From Sinorhizobium numidicum (GTDB lineage: Bacteria; Pseudomonadota; Alphaproteobacteria; Rhizobiales; Rhizobiaceae), in the NCBI RefSeq assembly GCF_029892045.1, contig NZ_CP120367.1, positions 1,550,001-1,614,000 of the forward strand: a DNA stretch of 64,000 bases. The letters run 5' to 3'. Shown piece by piece: positions 1-7,977 of the stretch. Numbering within the stretch: the stretch's first letter is position 1; each line of letters starts with the position of its first letter. Both the position numbers and the translations under genes were made by a program. The notes under the pieces were generated by a model. That model was not told the DNA's origin and did no database searches. It saw only the letters and a list, made by a program, of their open reading frames with translations.

Positions 1-153
1 GGGACGGAGACGTAGCAGAAGGAAACCGGCGGCCGCATCTCCATGTTCGAGCAGTGCAACAACTCGAGCAAGCAAGATACTCAAAAGCAATCCGAGGAAC
101 GGACGGAGTGCTGAGAGGTTATTCCCGATGATCAATGGAGTGGAGGTAATCCA

Positions 154-582
154 ATGCACGTAAAGGATGTCATGTCACGAAGCGTCGAGATAACAGACCC
201 GAACACGACTATTCGGGACGCTGCTCAAAAGATGCGTGCCGGGAACATCGGCGCGTTACCCGTGGGAGAGAACGATCGGCTTGTCGGCATGGTGACCGAT
301 CGCGATATCGCCATGCGGGGTGTCGCTGCCGGACGATCAGGCGGCACTACAGCCGTCCGCGAGGTGATGTCCGAGCACATCTACTATTGCTTCGAGGACG
401 ACGATGTGGATGAGGCCGCAAACGTCATGGCCGAACACCAGGTTCATCGCCTTCCCGTCCTGAACCGGGACAAACGTCTTGTCGGCATCGTCGCTCTGGC
501 CGATCTCGCGCGAAGCGGAACGGATGCCGTCAAAAAAGCGGTCCAGGGAATCTCCGAGCCGTCGGACCAACCGCGCAGCTAA
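154..582 (+). CDS. CBS-domain pair protein
   Basis: A 142-residue cytosolic protein made of two CBS domains (about residues 1-58 and 70-125). Each carries the usual end motif (VGMVTDRDI and VGIVALADL). Tandem CBS pairs bind adenosyl ligands such as AMP, ATP or NADH and usually regulate a partner; no enzymatic domain is attached, so the partner is unknown. A good ribosome site (GGAGG) lies just upstream of the ATG. The gene stands alone. Short stand-alone CBS proteins are often stress- or hypoxia-linked in rhizobia, but that is family knowledge and not visible here. Confidence 0.9.
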   Translation: MHVKDVMSRSVEITDPNTTIRDAAQKMRAGNIGALPVGENDRLVGMVTDRDIAMRGVAAGRSGGTTAVREVMSEHIYYCFEDDDVDEAANVMAEHQVHRLPVLNRDKRLVGIVALADLARSGTDAVKKAVQGISEPSDQPRS

Positions 583-771
583 GCGCGCGTCACCGGATGG
601 AGAAGCGTAGCGGCACAACCGAGGCGCGGCGTGAATGCTACCTGTGCTCTGGCTTTTCGCTGCGCTTGGTTGAAGCGAGGTCGCGCGGTTTCGTTTCATT
701 TATCACACGCCTTTTCAGCCACCCGAGCGCTTCAACAGAACTATCAGAAGAAAACGGAAAACCCTCATGGC

Positions 772-1386
772 TTACCGCCGGAAAAGCTGCTTCAGCACGA
801 GATGGACCGGTAGATAGGCAGCCACGGGCAGCAGCACCATGTAGAGGCCGAGATAGGTGCGCGGAGGCAGCAGCTTCTGCGCCTCCGGCCCGGGGCCGGC
901 TCCGTGCACCCAATTGATGTTCTCCTCCGGGCGGGTGAGCCAGTAACTCGCGAGGAGCACGACCCAGGCGAAGACGGTCTGCGCCTTGAACGCCCGGCGG
1001 TCGTAGCCTTGGCGGATCAGCATGAATATGATGAGCACGGGCACGAAGAGATGGAAGCCGGACAAAACCCGCATATGCGCCGGCTCCTTCGGATCGAACA
1101 TATAGGCGGCGAGCCCGATAAGCCTGCCGCCGGTGAAGAAGTCGACACACCAAGCGAGTTCGAGGGGCAGGACGCCAACCGCCATCATCGAATAGGAGAG
1201 CCGATAGCCGGTCCATAGCGTAATGAGCACGGCAAACAACGCGAGATCGGAGAACCACAGGAAATTGCCGGGGCCGTATCGCAGCCAGTAGAACGGCGTG
1301 AGGACGGCGACGAACAGCGTGTAAGGCAGGGTGATCCAGAGCGGATAGGCAGGGATCTGGTCTTTATTGCGTTGTTTGGCCGTCAT
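772..1386 (-). CDS. six-helix integral membrane protein, unknown function
   Basis: A 204-residue protein with about six hydrophobic segments (near residues 16-36, 43-62, 65-85, 106-124, 135-152 and 175-199) joined by short loops. There is no signal peptide and no large soluble domain. I do not recognise a named family. The sequence has the composition of a real membrane protein, and the overlapping reading frames look like its shadows. It is monocistronic with gaps on both sides. Confidence 0.65.
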   Translation of the reverse strand: MTAKQRNKDQIPAYPLWITLPYTLFVAVLTPFYWLRYGPGNFLWFSDLALFAVLITLWTGYRLSYSMMAVGVLPLELAWCVDFFTGGRLIGLAAYMFDPKEPAHMRVLSGFHLFVPVLIIFMLIRQGYDRRAFKAQTVFAWVVLLASYWLTRPEENINWVHGAGPGPEAQKLLPPRTYLGLYMVLLPVAAYLPVHLVLKQLFRR

Positions 1387-1763
1387 CGCTTGCCTCGGCT
1401 ATCGCGGAGCTGGCGCCGGGCGTGCCGACAGAAGCCTAACCCGGCAGCCACAGGACTGTTCCCCCATTCCCGAAGGCGCTCCGACGTGAGGGATTCTGCG
1501 AATCTCGATCCAGCAGGATCGAGACTCTCGAAATCCAGGAACTTTTGTCGCGGGAATTCCGGATCGTTGTGTCTTTGCAGCCGATGGTCAGTGCTGTGGC
1601 TGGAGAGTTCCTCCTCCGGAACTCCGGCCTGTTTTTCCCGTTACCTTCCTGACCCAGCCCCTAACGGGGAAACAGAGGCGCGTCCGAGCATACGGATCGC
1701 GTTGGCATTAGATCCGAGGAATAGCAACCGGATGACTGTCCGGGAAGATTAGGGACACAATCG
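1387..1763. other. gap without a recognised gene
   Basis: About 380 bp between the membrane protein gene and the gene starting near 1764. Short frames exist, but none resembles a known protein or has a convincing ribosome site. An AGGGA at 1751-1755 lies just ahead of the possible extended start of the next gene. Confidence 0.4.
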
Positions 1764-1838
1764 ATAGCTCAATCCGAAGCCGAGCGCCAGACCGAGGTCC
1801 TCGAAGAGGGCGACATCTTCTTTCTCTATCGGCCCCGG

Positions 1839-2531
1839 GTGGAGGAAGAGCACCCGTCGGGCATCGGGGACGTCCAACGTTTCGAGATGGTGCTCCGCCC
1901 GCACGGCGGCGAAAAGGTGCGGCTCATGGTCGTGGGGCGAAAGAGGTTGCCCGACGCGGAGCGCCATGAACGGCATTGGGGGTTCGTCGAGGCGATCGCC
2001 GACTCGGCGAAGGATTTGGAGAAGGGCCTGCGTGCGCAATCATATGGAACGAGGACCAGAGGCGAGCGCACGCAGCCTGCCGCTCGCCCCGCCGGAGAAG
2101 GCGTCTACGCCGTCACCCTCGAGGACGGGCAGATGCACCTGTCCTTTGCGCTCGAGCTCCCGGCAAAACCGGGAGAGGTGCAGAAGGCGTTCAGGATCGC
2201 GCCAGAGGCGAGTTATGCGCTCTCGATAAAGAACCCGGAGAAAGGAAAACCGGTGAATGCGGGCCTGCGGGAGGAGGACGAGGCCGATTACCCCCGCAGG
2301 CTGCAGGAGGAATTCAGGGGCCGGCGCTTCGCGCGCGAGGACGTCCGCCTCCTCGATTTCGAGGGCGCGGAATTCATTCTGATCGGCGCGCGCTCCAATC
2401 CAGAGGCGGAGTACGGCCTCGATCTCGATACGCACGACGAGGACTATCAGCACGCTGAGGTCATCCGCCGCCTGCGCATGGTTAAGTCCCGGCACCCGAT
2501 AAAGCCGCTGTTCGAAGGACGGTGGGCCTGA
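1839..2531 (+). CDS. conserved-looking hypothetical protein with uncertain start
   Basis: A soluble, charged protein of 230 residues from the first usable start codon, GTG at 1839. No family is recognised. The same frame stays open upstream to a stop at 1722 and reads as natural protein (for example EEGDIFFLYRPRV just before the GTG). The true N-terminus is therefore probably near 1764, where the codon is ATA preceded by AGGGA nine bases away. No ATG, GTG or TTG lies in frame between 1725 and 1838. Either an unusual start codon is used, the original ATG has mutated, or there is a sequence error. The middle (about residues 80-110) aligns with an alternative frame rich in proline and arginine and may be a low-conservation linker. 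Confidence 0.6.
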   Translation: MEEEHPSGIGDVQRFEMVLRPHGGEKVRLMVVGRKRLPDAERHERHWGFVEAIADSAKDLEKGLRAQSYGTRTRGERTQPAARPAGEGVYAVTLEDGQMHLSFALELPAKPGEVQKAFRIAPEASYALSIKNPEKGKPVNAGLREEDEADYPRRLQEEFRGRRFAREDVRLLDFEGAEFILIGARSNPEAEYGLDLDTHDEDYQHAEVIRRLRMVKSRHPIKPLFEGRWA

Positions 2532-2639
2532 AGCGGCTGTTTCAAGATGCATTGGGCGTCGAAAGTGAACGCCCCGGAAGCGGGTCCCAGGGCGTTGATC
2601 GAAGCGATTTGATGTGGTCGGTTTAAATCATCGGAATTT

Positions 2640-2716
<77 letters not shown>

Positions 2717-3061
2717 TCATCAAAACGACAAGCGCGCTTGAGCGCTGGCGTTCAGAATGGAAGAAGCGTTACATGCAATGCCGCAACCCTCTGCAATGTA
2801 TCTGCAACAGTTGCTAAGATGTAAGTATGATTATCCAAGTTTCAAGTGGCACGCATAATGAAAAGATGACGTTTCAAAATGCAAAAAGGCGTTTGAACGG
2901 ACTTTCTCAGGTCCAAATGTAGGAAAATGACATTTGCGTCCAAGTTAAATGCATCGACGGTACCGCATTTCTCCTGCCTTCATTTAGAGTTGGGTCACTC
3001 TGCCCAGAATACAGGTGCGGTAGCAATACTCAGTTTGCCCTCAGATGACGGCGAACGCCGC
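2717..3061. other. AT-richer gap upstream of tRNA-fMet
   Basis: About 345 bp, more AT-rich than the surroundings, with no credible open frame. It should hold the promoter for the minus-strand tRNA-fMet. I see nothing else that I can support. Confidence 0.4.
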
Positions 3062-3175
3062 TGGTGAACGAGGAGGGATTTGAAGCGGTGAACGAGGAGG
3101 GATTTGAAGCTTCGATGCGACGTCCCGCACAGCGGCTTAGCAAGCCATCGCCTTCAGCCGCTCGGCCACTCTTCC
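3062..3175 (-). tRNA. damaged tRNA-Ser (GCT) with a 24-bp duplication in its 3' end
   Basis: The minus strand shows a Ser-type tRNA (GGCCGAG D arm, long variable arm, anticodon loop TTGCTAA giving GCT). A perfect 24-bp tandem duplication (3063-3086 and 3087-3110) repeats the T-arm side and acceptor end, making 114 nt; removing one copy leaves 90 nt, a normal tRNA-Ser length. Even then the T stem has two mismatches, the acceptor stem has one A-G mismatch, and the discriminator base is A instead of the G usual for Ser. It is probably a non-functional relic. Confidence 0.6.
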
Positions 3176-3196
3176 CTTTAACAGCTGTCGATATTT

Positions 3197-3271
3197 TGGA
3201 GGCGCCGGCCGGACTCGAACCGGCATATACGGAGTTGCAGTCCGCTGGATTGCCCGTTCTCCCACGGCGCC
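3197..3271 (-). tRNA. tRNA-Cys (GCA)
   Basis: A 75-nt tRNA with encoded CCA. The acceptor stem GGCGCCG/CGGCGCC pairs fully, the discriminator is U as expected for Cys, the anticodon loop is CTGCAAC (GCA) and the T stem GCCGG/CCGGC is perfect. It sits inside the minus-strand tRNA array. Confidence 0.93.
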
Positions 3272-3337
3272 TTGGCGTCTCGCTGCAGAGGTGCGCCACG
3301 ATTGAAAACCTGCGACCCACCTGGGCGCATGAATTAG

Positions 3338-3422
3338 TGGTGGAGGGGGTAGGATTCGAACCTACGAACTTATGGAGGACAGTTTTACAGACTGCTGCCT
3401 TTAACCACTCGGCCACCCCTCC
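3338..3422 (-). tRNA. tRNA-Tyr (GTA)
   Basis: An 85-nt class II tRNA with encoded CCA. The acceptor stem GGAGGGG/CCCCTCC pairs fully, the discriminator is A, the anticodon loop CTGTAAA gives GTA, and a long variable arm is present. Confidence 0.93.
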
Positions 3423-3447
3423 GATATAACCGGGAGTCAAAAACTGC

Positions 3448-3520
3448 TGGCTCGGGGCAAGGATTCGAACCCCGATCTCCTGAGCCAAAATCAGACGTCC
3501 TGCGGTTGGACGAGCCCCGA
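3448..3520 (-). tRNA. tRNA-Gln (TTG), atypical D arm
   Basis: A 73-nt tRNA with encoded CCA. The acceptor stem TCGGGGC/GCCCCGA pairs fully and the anticodon loop TTTTGGC gives TTG. The D arm is GTCC-AACCGCA-GGAC, so the conserved GG of the D loop is missing. The T stem has two G-T pairs. It may be functional but looks divergent from a normal bacterial tRNA-Gln. Confidence 0.75.
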
Positions 3521-3522
3521 AC

Positions 3523-3614
3523 TGGCGGACAGGGCAGGAGTCGAACCTGCGAGGCGGCCTTCGCCGCCTACCCACTTTCCGGGCGGGCGCCTTCGACCAC
3601 TCGGCCACCCATCC
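3523..3614 (-). tRNA. tRNA-Ser (GGA) with C at position 33
   Basis: A 92-nt class II tRNA with encoded CCA and G discriminator. The anticodon stem CCCGC/GTGGG encloses loop CCGGAAA, giving anticodon GGA but placing C where almost every tRNA has U33. The acceptor stem includes two G-T wobble pairs. The long variable arm GGCGGCGAAGGCCGCC is strong. Confidence 0.82.
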
Positions 3615-3616
3615 AC

Positions 3617-3708
3617 TGGCGGAGGGAGAGGGATTTGAACCCCCGAGACCCTTTCGGGCCTACCCGCTTTCGAGGCGGGCGCGTTCAACCGGACTCCGCC
3701 ACCCCTCC
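3617..3708 (-). tRNA. tRNA-Ser (CGA)
   Basis: A 92-nt class II tRNA with encoded CCA and G discriminator. The anticodon loop CTCGAAA gives CGA and has the normal U33. The T arm GGGGG-TTCAAAT-CCCTC is close to canonical. Only 2 bp separate it from the neighbouring tRNA-Ser(GGA). Confidence 0.93.
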
Positions 3709-3725
3709 ATGATGAATTTCTGTTC

Positions 3726-3806
3726 TGGTGCCGACGACGAGACTCGAACTCGCAATGGGATCGCGTAAGACTTCCGGCGTGGGCAGGTCTGCTGCGGTAT
3801 GTCGGT
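3726..3806 (-). pseudogene. tRNA relic (3' half intact, 5' half degenerate)
   Basis: The minus strand ends in a convincing tRNA 3' half: T stem GCGAG/CTCGT around TTCGAGT, then CGTCGGC, A and CCA. The 5' side offers only a partial acceptor match (CCGAC) and a possible short D stem (GCAG/CTGC). No proper anticodon arm folds, so the identity cannot be assigned. It is the first member (in transcription order) of the array. Confidence 0.45.
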
Positions 3807-4261
3807 GAAGCTCGTATTTTCGTCACTTATCGTCGTGCCGCATGCCGGAGACCCAATCGCTCATGGTCGGACCGGCTGGGGCATGCCCAGTCAGCGCTCA
3901 GCAGACGCACTGTATCGAAAGATCTCGCGGATGAAATCCGGAGCCGCACGACGCCGGGACATGTCCCTCCCCCGTGCGGCGGAGCCGTCTCCGGCTCTTG
4001 TCATCCTATATGGGAACAAAACGAGAATATTCAAGCGTCCTGCACCGGCGCCGCTCCCCCTCGCCCGTACGCTTCACATCAGAAGATTGCAGGCGTGTTC
4101 GGGACTGAGCGACCGCGCCTATTGCTTGGGCTGCTGAAATGCAGGGGGGCCTGCCACGGGTGGCGCTGAGCTCAGCTGTTCTGCAGATTGCGCCAAATCG
4201 CCCATCTTGAGGTGCCGCGCCCTGGCAGAAGACAACACGACTATCGCCCGCATCCGGCCGG
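3807..4261. other. gap without a recognised gene
   Basis: About 455 bp between the tRNA array and the TIGR02588-type gene. Open frames here have no recognisable content. A promoter for the minus-strand tRNA array would be expected in the first 100 bp, but I cannot point to one with confidence. Confidence 0.4.
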
Positions 4262-4702
4262 TCAGGGCTCGCTGTATCCACTCGCAAAAAGACGCAGGTC
4301 GTAAGCCTTGGGATCACTCCGAAAGATCAACGCGCCCTTCCGCTCCGACTCCTGTGGAATATAGTCTAGCGTAGCACGGCTCTCCGCGACGACCTCATCG
4401 CCATCGTGGAGTTCACCTTTGATCTCGACGGCAGCAACTGACTTTCCCGCACGATTTTCGGCGACGAACTCGACCACGTACACGCCGTTGGTGGCCGTGA
4501 CCTCGACCGGCAGCACAACGAGTTGGGCGGTCCCGCTGCGCCCGCTTAAGCCGTCAAGGACAAGATAGCCGAGCACTGTAAGGAGGGCTAAGCAGCTTAT
4601 CCCCGCCACGATCCACTCCGTGATGGAAGTCCCCGGTTTAATTTCTTCGTTGTCGGACTGCTGCTTCCGTTGCCTGTCGCCTTTTGTGGAGTTCTTTGTC
4701 AC
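4262..4702 (-). CDS. TIGR02588-type single-pass membrane protein
   Basis: A 146-residue protein with one hydrophobic helix (about residues 25-47, ITEWIVAGISCLALLTVLGY) and a beta-rich C-terminal domain predicted outside the cytosol. I choose the GTG at 4702 because it overlaps the stop of the upstream gene as GTGA, the usual sign of translational coupling; a longer frame reaches back to 4810 but only through the upstream gene. TIGR02587 and TIGR02588 proteins are commonly encoded as an adjacent pair, as here. Function is unknown. Confidence 0.75.
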   Translation of the reverse strand: MTKNSTKGDRQRKQQSDNEEIKPGTSITEWIVAGISCLALLTVLGYLVLDGLSGRSGTAQLVVLPVEVTATNGVYVVEFVAENRAGKSVAAVEIKGELHDGDEVVAESRATLDYIPQESERKGALIFRSDPKAYDLRLFASGYSEP

Positions 4703-5535
4703 AGGATGAGCCTCGCAACCGCCGCCCCCAGCGCGCCCGGAAACGAGAGAACTACGACTGCACTGAGCGTCTCCGAAAGGCCGGCACCATCGGTTCTGCC
4801 GAAAGTCCAAAGGATGTAGAGGTTCACCAGCATCACTAGGACATAGCCGACGATCGCATAACGAAAGAAGATGCTGAGGAACCCGGCACCTGGCTCTGGA
4901 TTGTGAGTGCCGCGGAATTCGAATTCATAGACGAAGGCGTGCATGAGAGCGAGGGTTACCACCACCAGACCGATTTCCTGCCAGGGGTTCATCTTATAGG
5001 CGATGAGGACGACCTCTTCCGTTGGTGCGATGTTCACTGACAGAAACAGCGCTCCGACCACCATCAGAAACAACTCTCCCGCGTAGGCGGGCTCCGGAAC
5101 CTCTTCCTGTTCCAATGGGCTTGGGCCCAATTGGGCTCGCGCCAACGATGCTCCCAGACTGCCCGGCACAACCTGCACGGCAATTTTCCCGATCACCTCC
5201 CGCAGCGGCATCTCCCCGTTCACGATGCCGAATATCAAGAGAACCGCGGCCGCCGCGACAGCGGCAACTAAAATGGCCACAAATGCATCCGCGATGCGGT
5301 CGCGAAGCACCATTGTCTGGCGAAAGCCTCCATATTTGTGCAGCAACACCAGCATCGGCACGGTGACCGCCAATAAGAGGGCAAGCCGCAACGGGTGGAG
5401 ATGGAAGCCCAGCGCCCAGGCTTCCATCGTCATCAGCACCGGTACGGCGAAGATCAATGCTCCGGCGAAGGCGCGGCCAAGACCAATCCAGAATTCACGC
5501 GGTGTTGGGCCGACGATGATTTCAGTTGCCGCCAC
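4699..5535 (-). CDS. TIGR02587-type integral membrane protein
   Basis: A 278-residue protein with about seven to eight hydrophobic segments spread over its length (for example residues 17-43, 50-65, 86-107, 153-172, 187-203, 223-246 and 254-276). It resembles the uncharacterised membrane family TIGR02587. It is transcribed with, and overlaps by 4 bp, the downstream TIGR02588-type gene, so the two probably form one membrane unit. The ATG at 5535 has a GGGGAG sequence upstream. Confidence 0.78.
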   Translation of the reverse strand: MAATEIIVGPTPREFWIGLGRAFAGALIFAVPVLMTMEAWALGFHLHPLRLALLLAVTVPMLVLLHKYGGFRQTMVLRDRIADAFVAILVAAVAAAAVLLIFGIVNGEMPLREVIGKIAVQVVPGSLGASLARAQLGPSPLEQEEVPEPAYAGELFLMVVGALFLSVNIAPTEEVVLIAYKMNPWQEIGLVVVTLALMHAFVYEFEFRGTHNPEPGAGFLSIFFRYAIVGYVLVMLVNLYILWTFGRTDGAGLSETLSAVVVLSFPGALGAAVARLIL

Positions 5536-6097
5536 GTCGCTCCCCTTTCACGATCTTGCCAGACCTTTCACGTGCTATCGGCACGTGGATCAGGTGGGGA
5601 ACAAATGCTTCCTGCGCGATCTTGTTCCGGAACACTACATGATTCTCCTGGTGTCAGCGCGATCTGCGCGTCGCGCTCAGCCGGGACGTATCCGCGGTGA
5701 TCGACCAGTGTGGCACGCGGTATATTCTCTACGCCGGACGGTACTGGATCGTCGTACCATGCAGCTTTCTGTTGCATGCCTGACGGTGATGCTTCTGCCG
5801 CGACTCGATTGGCGCTGGGCGGCGGTGAGAATGATCGCCATCTGCGCTTGCCCTCGCCGGCGTGAGCATCATGGCAAGCGGCATCGAGTACGTTTCCTCC
5901 CCCGACGCGATGGTCGTGTTCAGCCATTCGGCCGGCTCGTTGGTGGTGGCAGCTGCCCACACCCTGGGCCGACGTTCGAATTCGCGGCCGGACGCCGGAC
6001 GCTCGCTGAAACCACCGCTCTGGACCTAGACCGGGAAACCTTCCAGCGTCGTCCCAAGGCCGACAGCTATGTTACTTATGAAAAGAGTCCTGAGACT
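5536..6097. other. gap with protein-like fragments, probably decayed DNA
   Basis: About 560 bp with no intact gene. Plus-strand frames hold short protein-like stretches broken by stops and frame changes: one around 5670-5770 (VIDQCGTRYILYAGRYWIVV) and one around 5865-5955 (MVVFSHSAGSLVVAAAHTL). I cannot name their source. They suggest relics of genes rather than plain intergenic sequence. Confidence 0.3.
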
Positions 6098-6565
6098 TTA
6101 TTCCAGCAATGTCACGCTGGGATTTCCCGTGGGCTCGTCGATCTTGCCGGGATCCCAGAGGAGATAGACCTTTCCATAAGTCTCGAGGATGCCTTCGAGC
6201 ACCTTTTTTGCCTCCTCCTCCGACAGGTCGGGAAGGGTCGCCGACACCTTTGGAACTTCGGTCCTGTGATAGTGCCACAGCTTCTTTTCGCCATCGTCGA
6301 ACTTGTTGTAAACGTCCGGACCGACGATGACCTCGACGCCGACTAGATGCGCATCCGCGTTGTCACTGTCAAAGAGCAGACACTGGGTCATGCCCGCCAC
6401 CGCCTTGCAGTAATGGTGGGCGATCATGTCCTTGTTGCCGGGGAAGTGAAGTTTTGCATCGACGTGCAGCGAAAATCCCTCGGCGGGCTTCGGGCCAGCG
6501 GCCTGTGCGGGTGCCGCTGCAAGCGTCGATGTGAGAACGACAGTAAGGATTGCCTGCGCGTTCAT
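6098..6565 (-). CDS. DUF1264 (OBAP-like) secreted protein
   Basis: A 155-residue protein beginning with a Sec signal peptide (hydrophobic stretch ILTVVLTSTLAAAPAQA, cleavage near residue 22). The mature part has the DUF1264 features: an early HVDAKLHFP region, MIAHHYCK, a CLLFDSD stretch, GVEVIVGPDVY, and a late KVYLLWDPG. The family includes plant oil-body-associated proteins and many bacterial secreted or periplasmic proteins of unknown role. The start at 6565 is preferred over 6592 because CCTCC on the plus strand gives a GGAGG site directly upstream. Confidence 0.85.
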   Translation of the reverse strand: MNAQAILTVVLTSTLAAAPAQAAGPKPAEGFSLHVDAKLHFPGNKDMIAHHYCKAVAGMTQCLLFDSDNADAHLVGVEVIVGPDVYNKFDDGEKKLWHYHRTEVPKVSATLPDLSEEEAKKVLEGILETYGKVYLLWDPGKIDEPTGNPSVTLLE

Positions 6566-6666
6566 GCATTCCTCCCATATTTCAGCCGTCATTCAATCAA
6601 CGAGCCAATTTTGCCAGTCATGCGCCGGCGACGGACGAGATTAACAGTGACAGGCCGGATAGGCGA

Positions 6667-7029
6667 CTACCCGGAAGGCGTAGGTGTTCGAAGAACTCTT
6701 CGTTGTGGCTCCATGAACCGCCCGAATTTGACAGCGATTCGCTCTGCCCAATCGAGCGCTTCGGGAATACTGCGGCACGGGAACGGATCGAGTTCAGCCG
6801 TAGCGCGAAAATCAGCTATGGAACACGCTGCGATGGCCTGCTCTCCACTCGACAATAGGCACATTCCCGTGCGGGCCAAAGGCGGACACTTCATCAATCC
6901 ATCCCTCACGACAAAATTGACCAGCCGACCCAGCACCGCGATCTCTTTCACTATCTGTTTCCCCTGAAACAGTTCAATCACGCGCGGATCAGCCTTGACT
7001 GTTCCAAGGAGGCCGGCAGCCCTCGCCAA
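6667..7029 (-). CDS. weakly supported hypothetical ORF
   Basis: An open frame that reads into the neighbouring gene at its N-terminal side, so its true start is unclear; the coordinates given are the part outside that gene. The last 40 residues (CRSIPEALDWAERIAVKFG region) have a natural look and faintly recall the end of YCII/DGPF-type proteins, but this is not enough for a call. It may be a relic. Confidence 0.25.
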   Translation of the reverse strand: MARAAGLLGTVKADPRVIELFQGKQIVKEIAVLGRLVNFVVRDGLMKCPPLARTGMCLLSSGEQAIAACSIADFRATAELDPFPCRSIPEALDWAERIAVKFGRFMEPQRRVLRTPTPSG

Positions 7030-7049
7030 ATCCCACTTGGAAGGATGAT

Positions 7050-7496
7050 TCAATAGCCGTAGCGAGCCATCGTGGCGGCAAGGACTGGTATAAGCGTGAA
7101 AACTCCAATTTGCGCCAGGATTAGGCCGCGCACCTTGGTAATTTCCTGGGTCGAGACGGTAAACGCATCTTTGTCCACGGACACTCGCCACTTGCGGAAT
7201 TGCAGTGTCGGACTAATGGAGAGGAGACCAACTGCCACGAAGGCTGCAATCTTTAACCAGAACGCCCAGTTATAAACATAGGCCTCCCATCCCTTGAGAC
7301 CGAAGAGGATGCGACCGCTTCCGACGAGGAGCACGAGGGCGGCAGTCGCACCATAATACGCGTCAATCCGAGAGAGCAGTCTCACGGCTGCCTCAGACAA
7401 TTCGCTCCATACGATTAATGCTTCCGCCGCGATGATCGCCGCTAGCATGAAGACCAGAACGTGGTGGGCACTGGCGAGAACAAGATCCGTAAACAT
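7050..7496 (-). CDS. DUF2214 family membrane protein
   Basis: A 148-residue protein with four hydrophobic segments (about 8-28, 49-68, 79-95 and 124-143), matching the size and layout of DUF2214 proteins. Family features visible are the early HHVLVF stretch, the YYGATAALVLLVGSGRILFG region and a central GWEAYVYN. Function is not known. An IS-like repeat pair begins right at its 5' side. Confidence 0.8.
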   Translation of the reverse strand: MFTDLVLASAHHVLVFMLAAIIAAEALIVWSELSEAAVRLLSRIDAYYGATAALVLLVGSGRILFGLKGWEAYVYNWAFWLKIAAFVAVGLLSISPTLQFRKWRVSVDKDAFTVSTQEITKVRGLILAQIGVFTLIPVLAATMARYGY

Positions 7497-7499
7497 CTG

Positions 7500-7544
7500 G
7501 CATTCCCCGCGACGCTAACAAGTGCATTCTCCGCGACTCTAACA
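7500..7544. repeat. pair of 21-bp direct repeats, possible IS end relic
   Basis: GCATTCCCCGCGACGCTAAC(A) at 7500-7520 and a copy with two mismatches at 7524-7544. Closely spaced short repeats of this kind are found at the ends of IS21-type elements. No transposase is present; the 430 bp that follow contain no intact gene. The IS assignment is inference. Confidence 0.35.
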
Positions 7545-7977
7545 AAAGGTGAGCACTCGAATCGACCCATCAGGCTGCCTGAGCTAACTCGATGTTGCGG
7601 CTGCCCCTGATAGCACTTCTCTTGCCACCGGAGACGGTACAAGCCGACGGATCAACCACAAGCATGTCCTTTCCCAAGCAAGGCCGGGCGAGATCTCCCG
7701 CGGCGGCCGCGGCGGCTTTCGTCGAGCCCTGCTGGCAACGGAGCTTATTCAGGATTTCTGAGAACCTCGGTCCGACAGCACGATTCCACTCAAAGAGCTT
7801 CATCTACAGCGCCAGCCTTATGGCTGTGCTTATCGGCCCTGCATTTGCGCATGCCTATTCCTCACCAATTTCGCGTCGGCCCCATAGCCGTGGCATGACG
7901 GCCCGAAAGCGCCTATACAGAAGGAGCGGCGCCGCTGATCAAAGCGCATCTGACAAGAGTGTTGCAGCAAGCGCCAC
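7545..7977. other. gap, probably decayed mobile-element DNA
   Basis: About 430 bp without a credible gene. It follows a direct-repeat pair reminiscent of an insertion-sequence end. Minus-strand frames are short and do not match a known protein that I can name. Confidence 0.3.

Noticed and set aside
3030..3608. A 192-residue minus-strand open frame across the tRNA array
   Set aside because: Its translation is that of tRNA genes (repeated GGxAEWxKA-like and SNPxx stretches). The tRNAs explain the sequence.
3799..4137. A 112-residue plus-strand frame between the tRNA array and the TIGR02588 gene
   Set aside because: No ribosome site, no recognised motif and low-complexity composition.
5225..6346. 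A 373-residue plus-strand open frame
   Set aside because: It is antisense to the TIGR02587-type gene in its first part and to the DUF1264 gene in its last part, with Arg/Ala-rich shadow composition.
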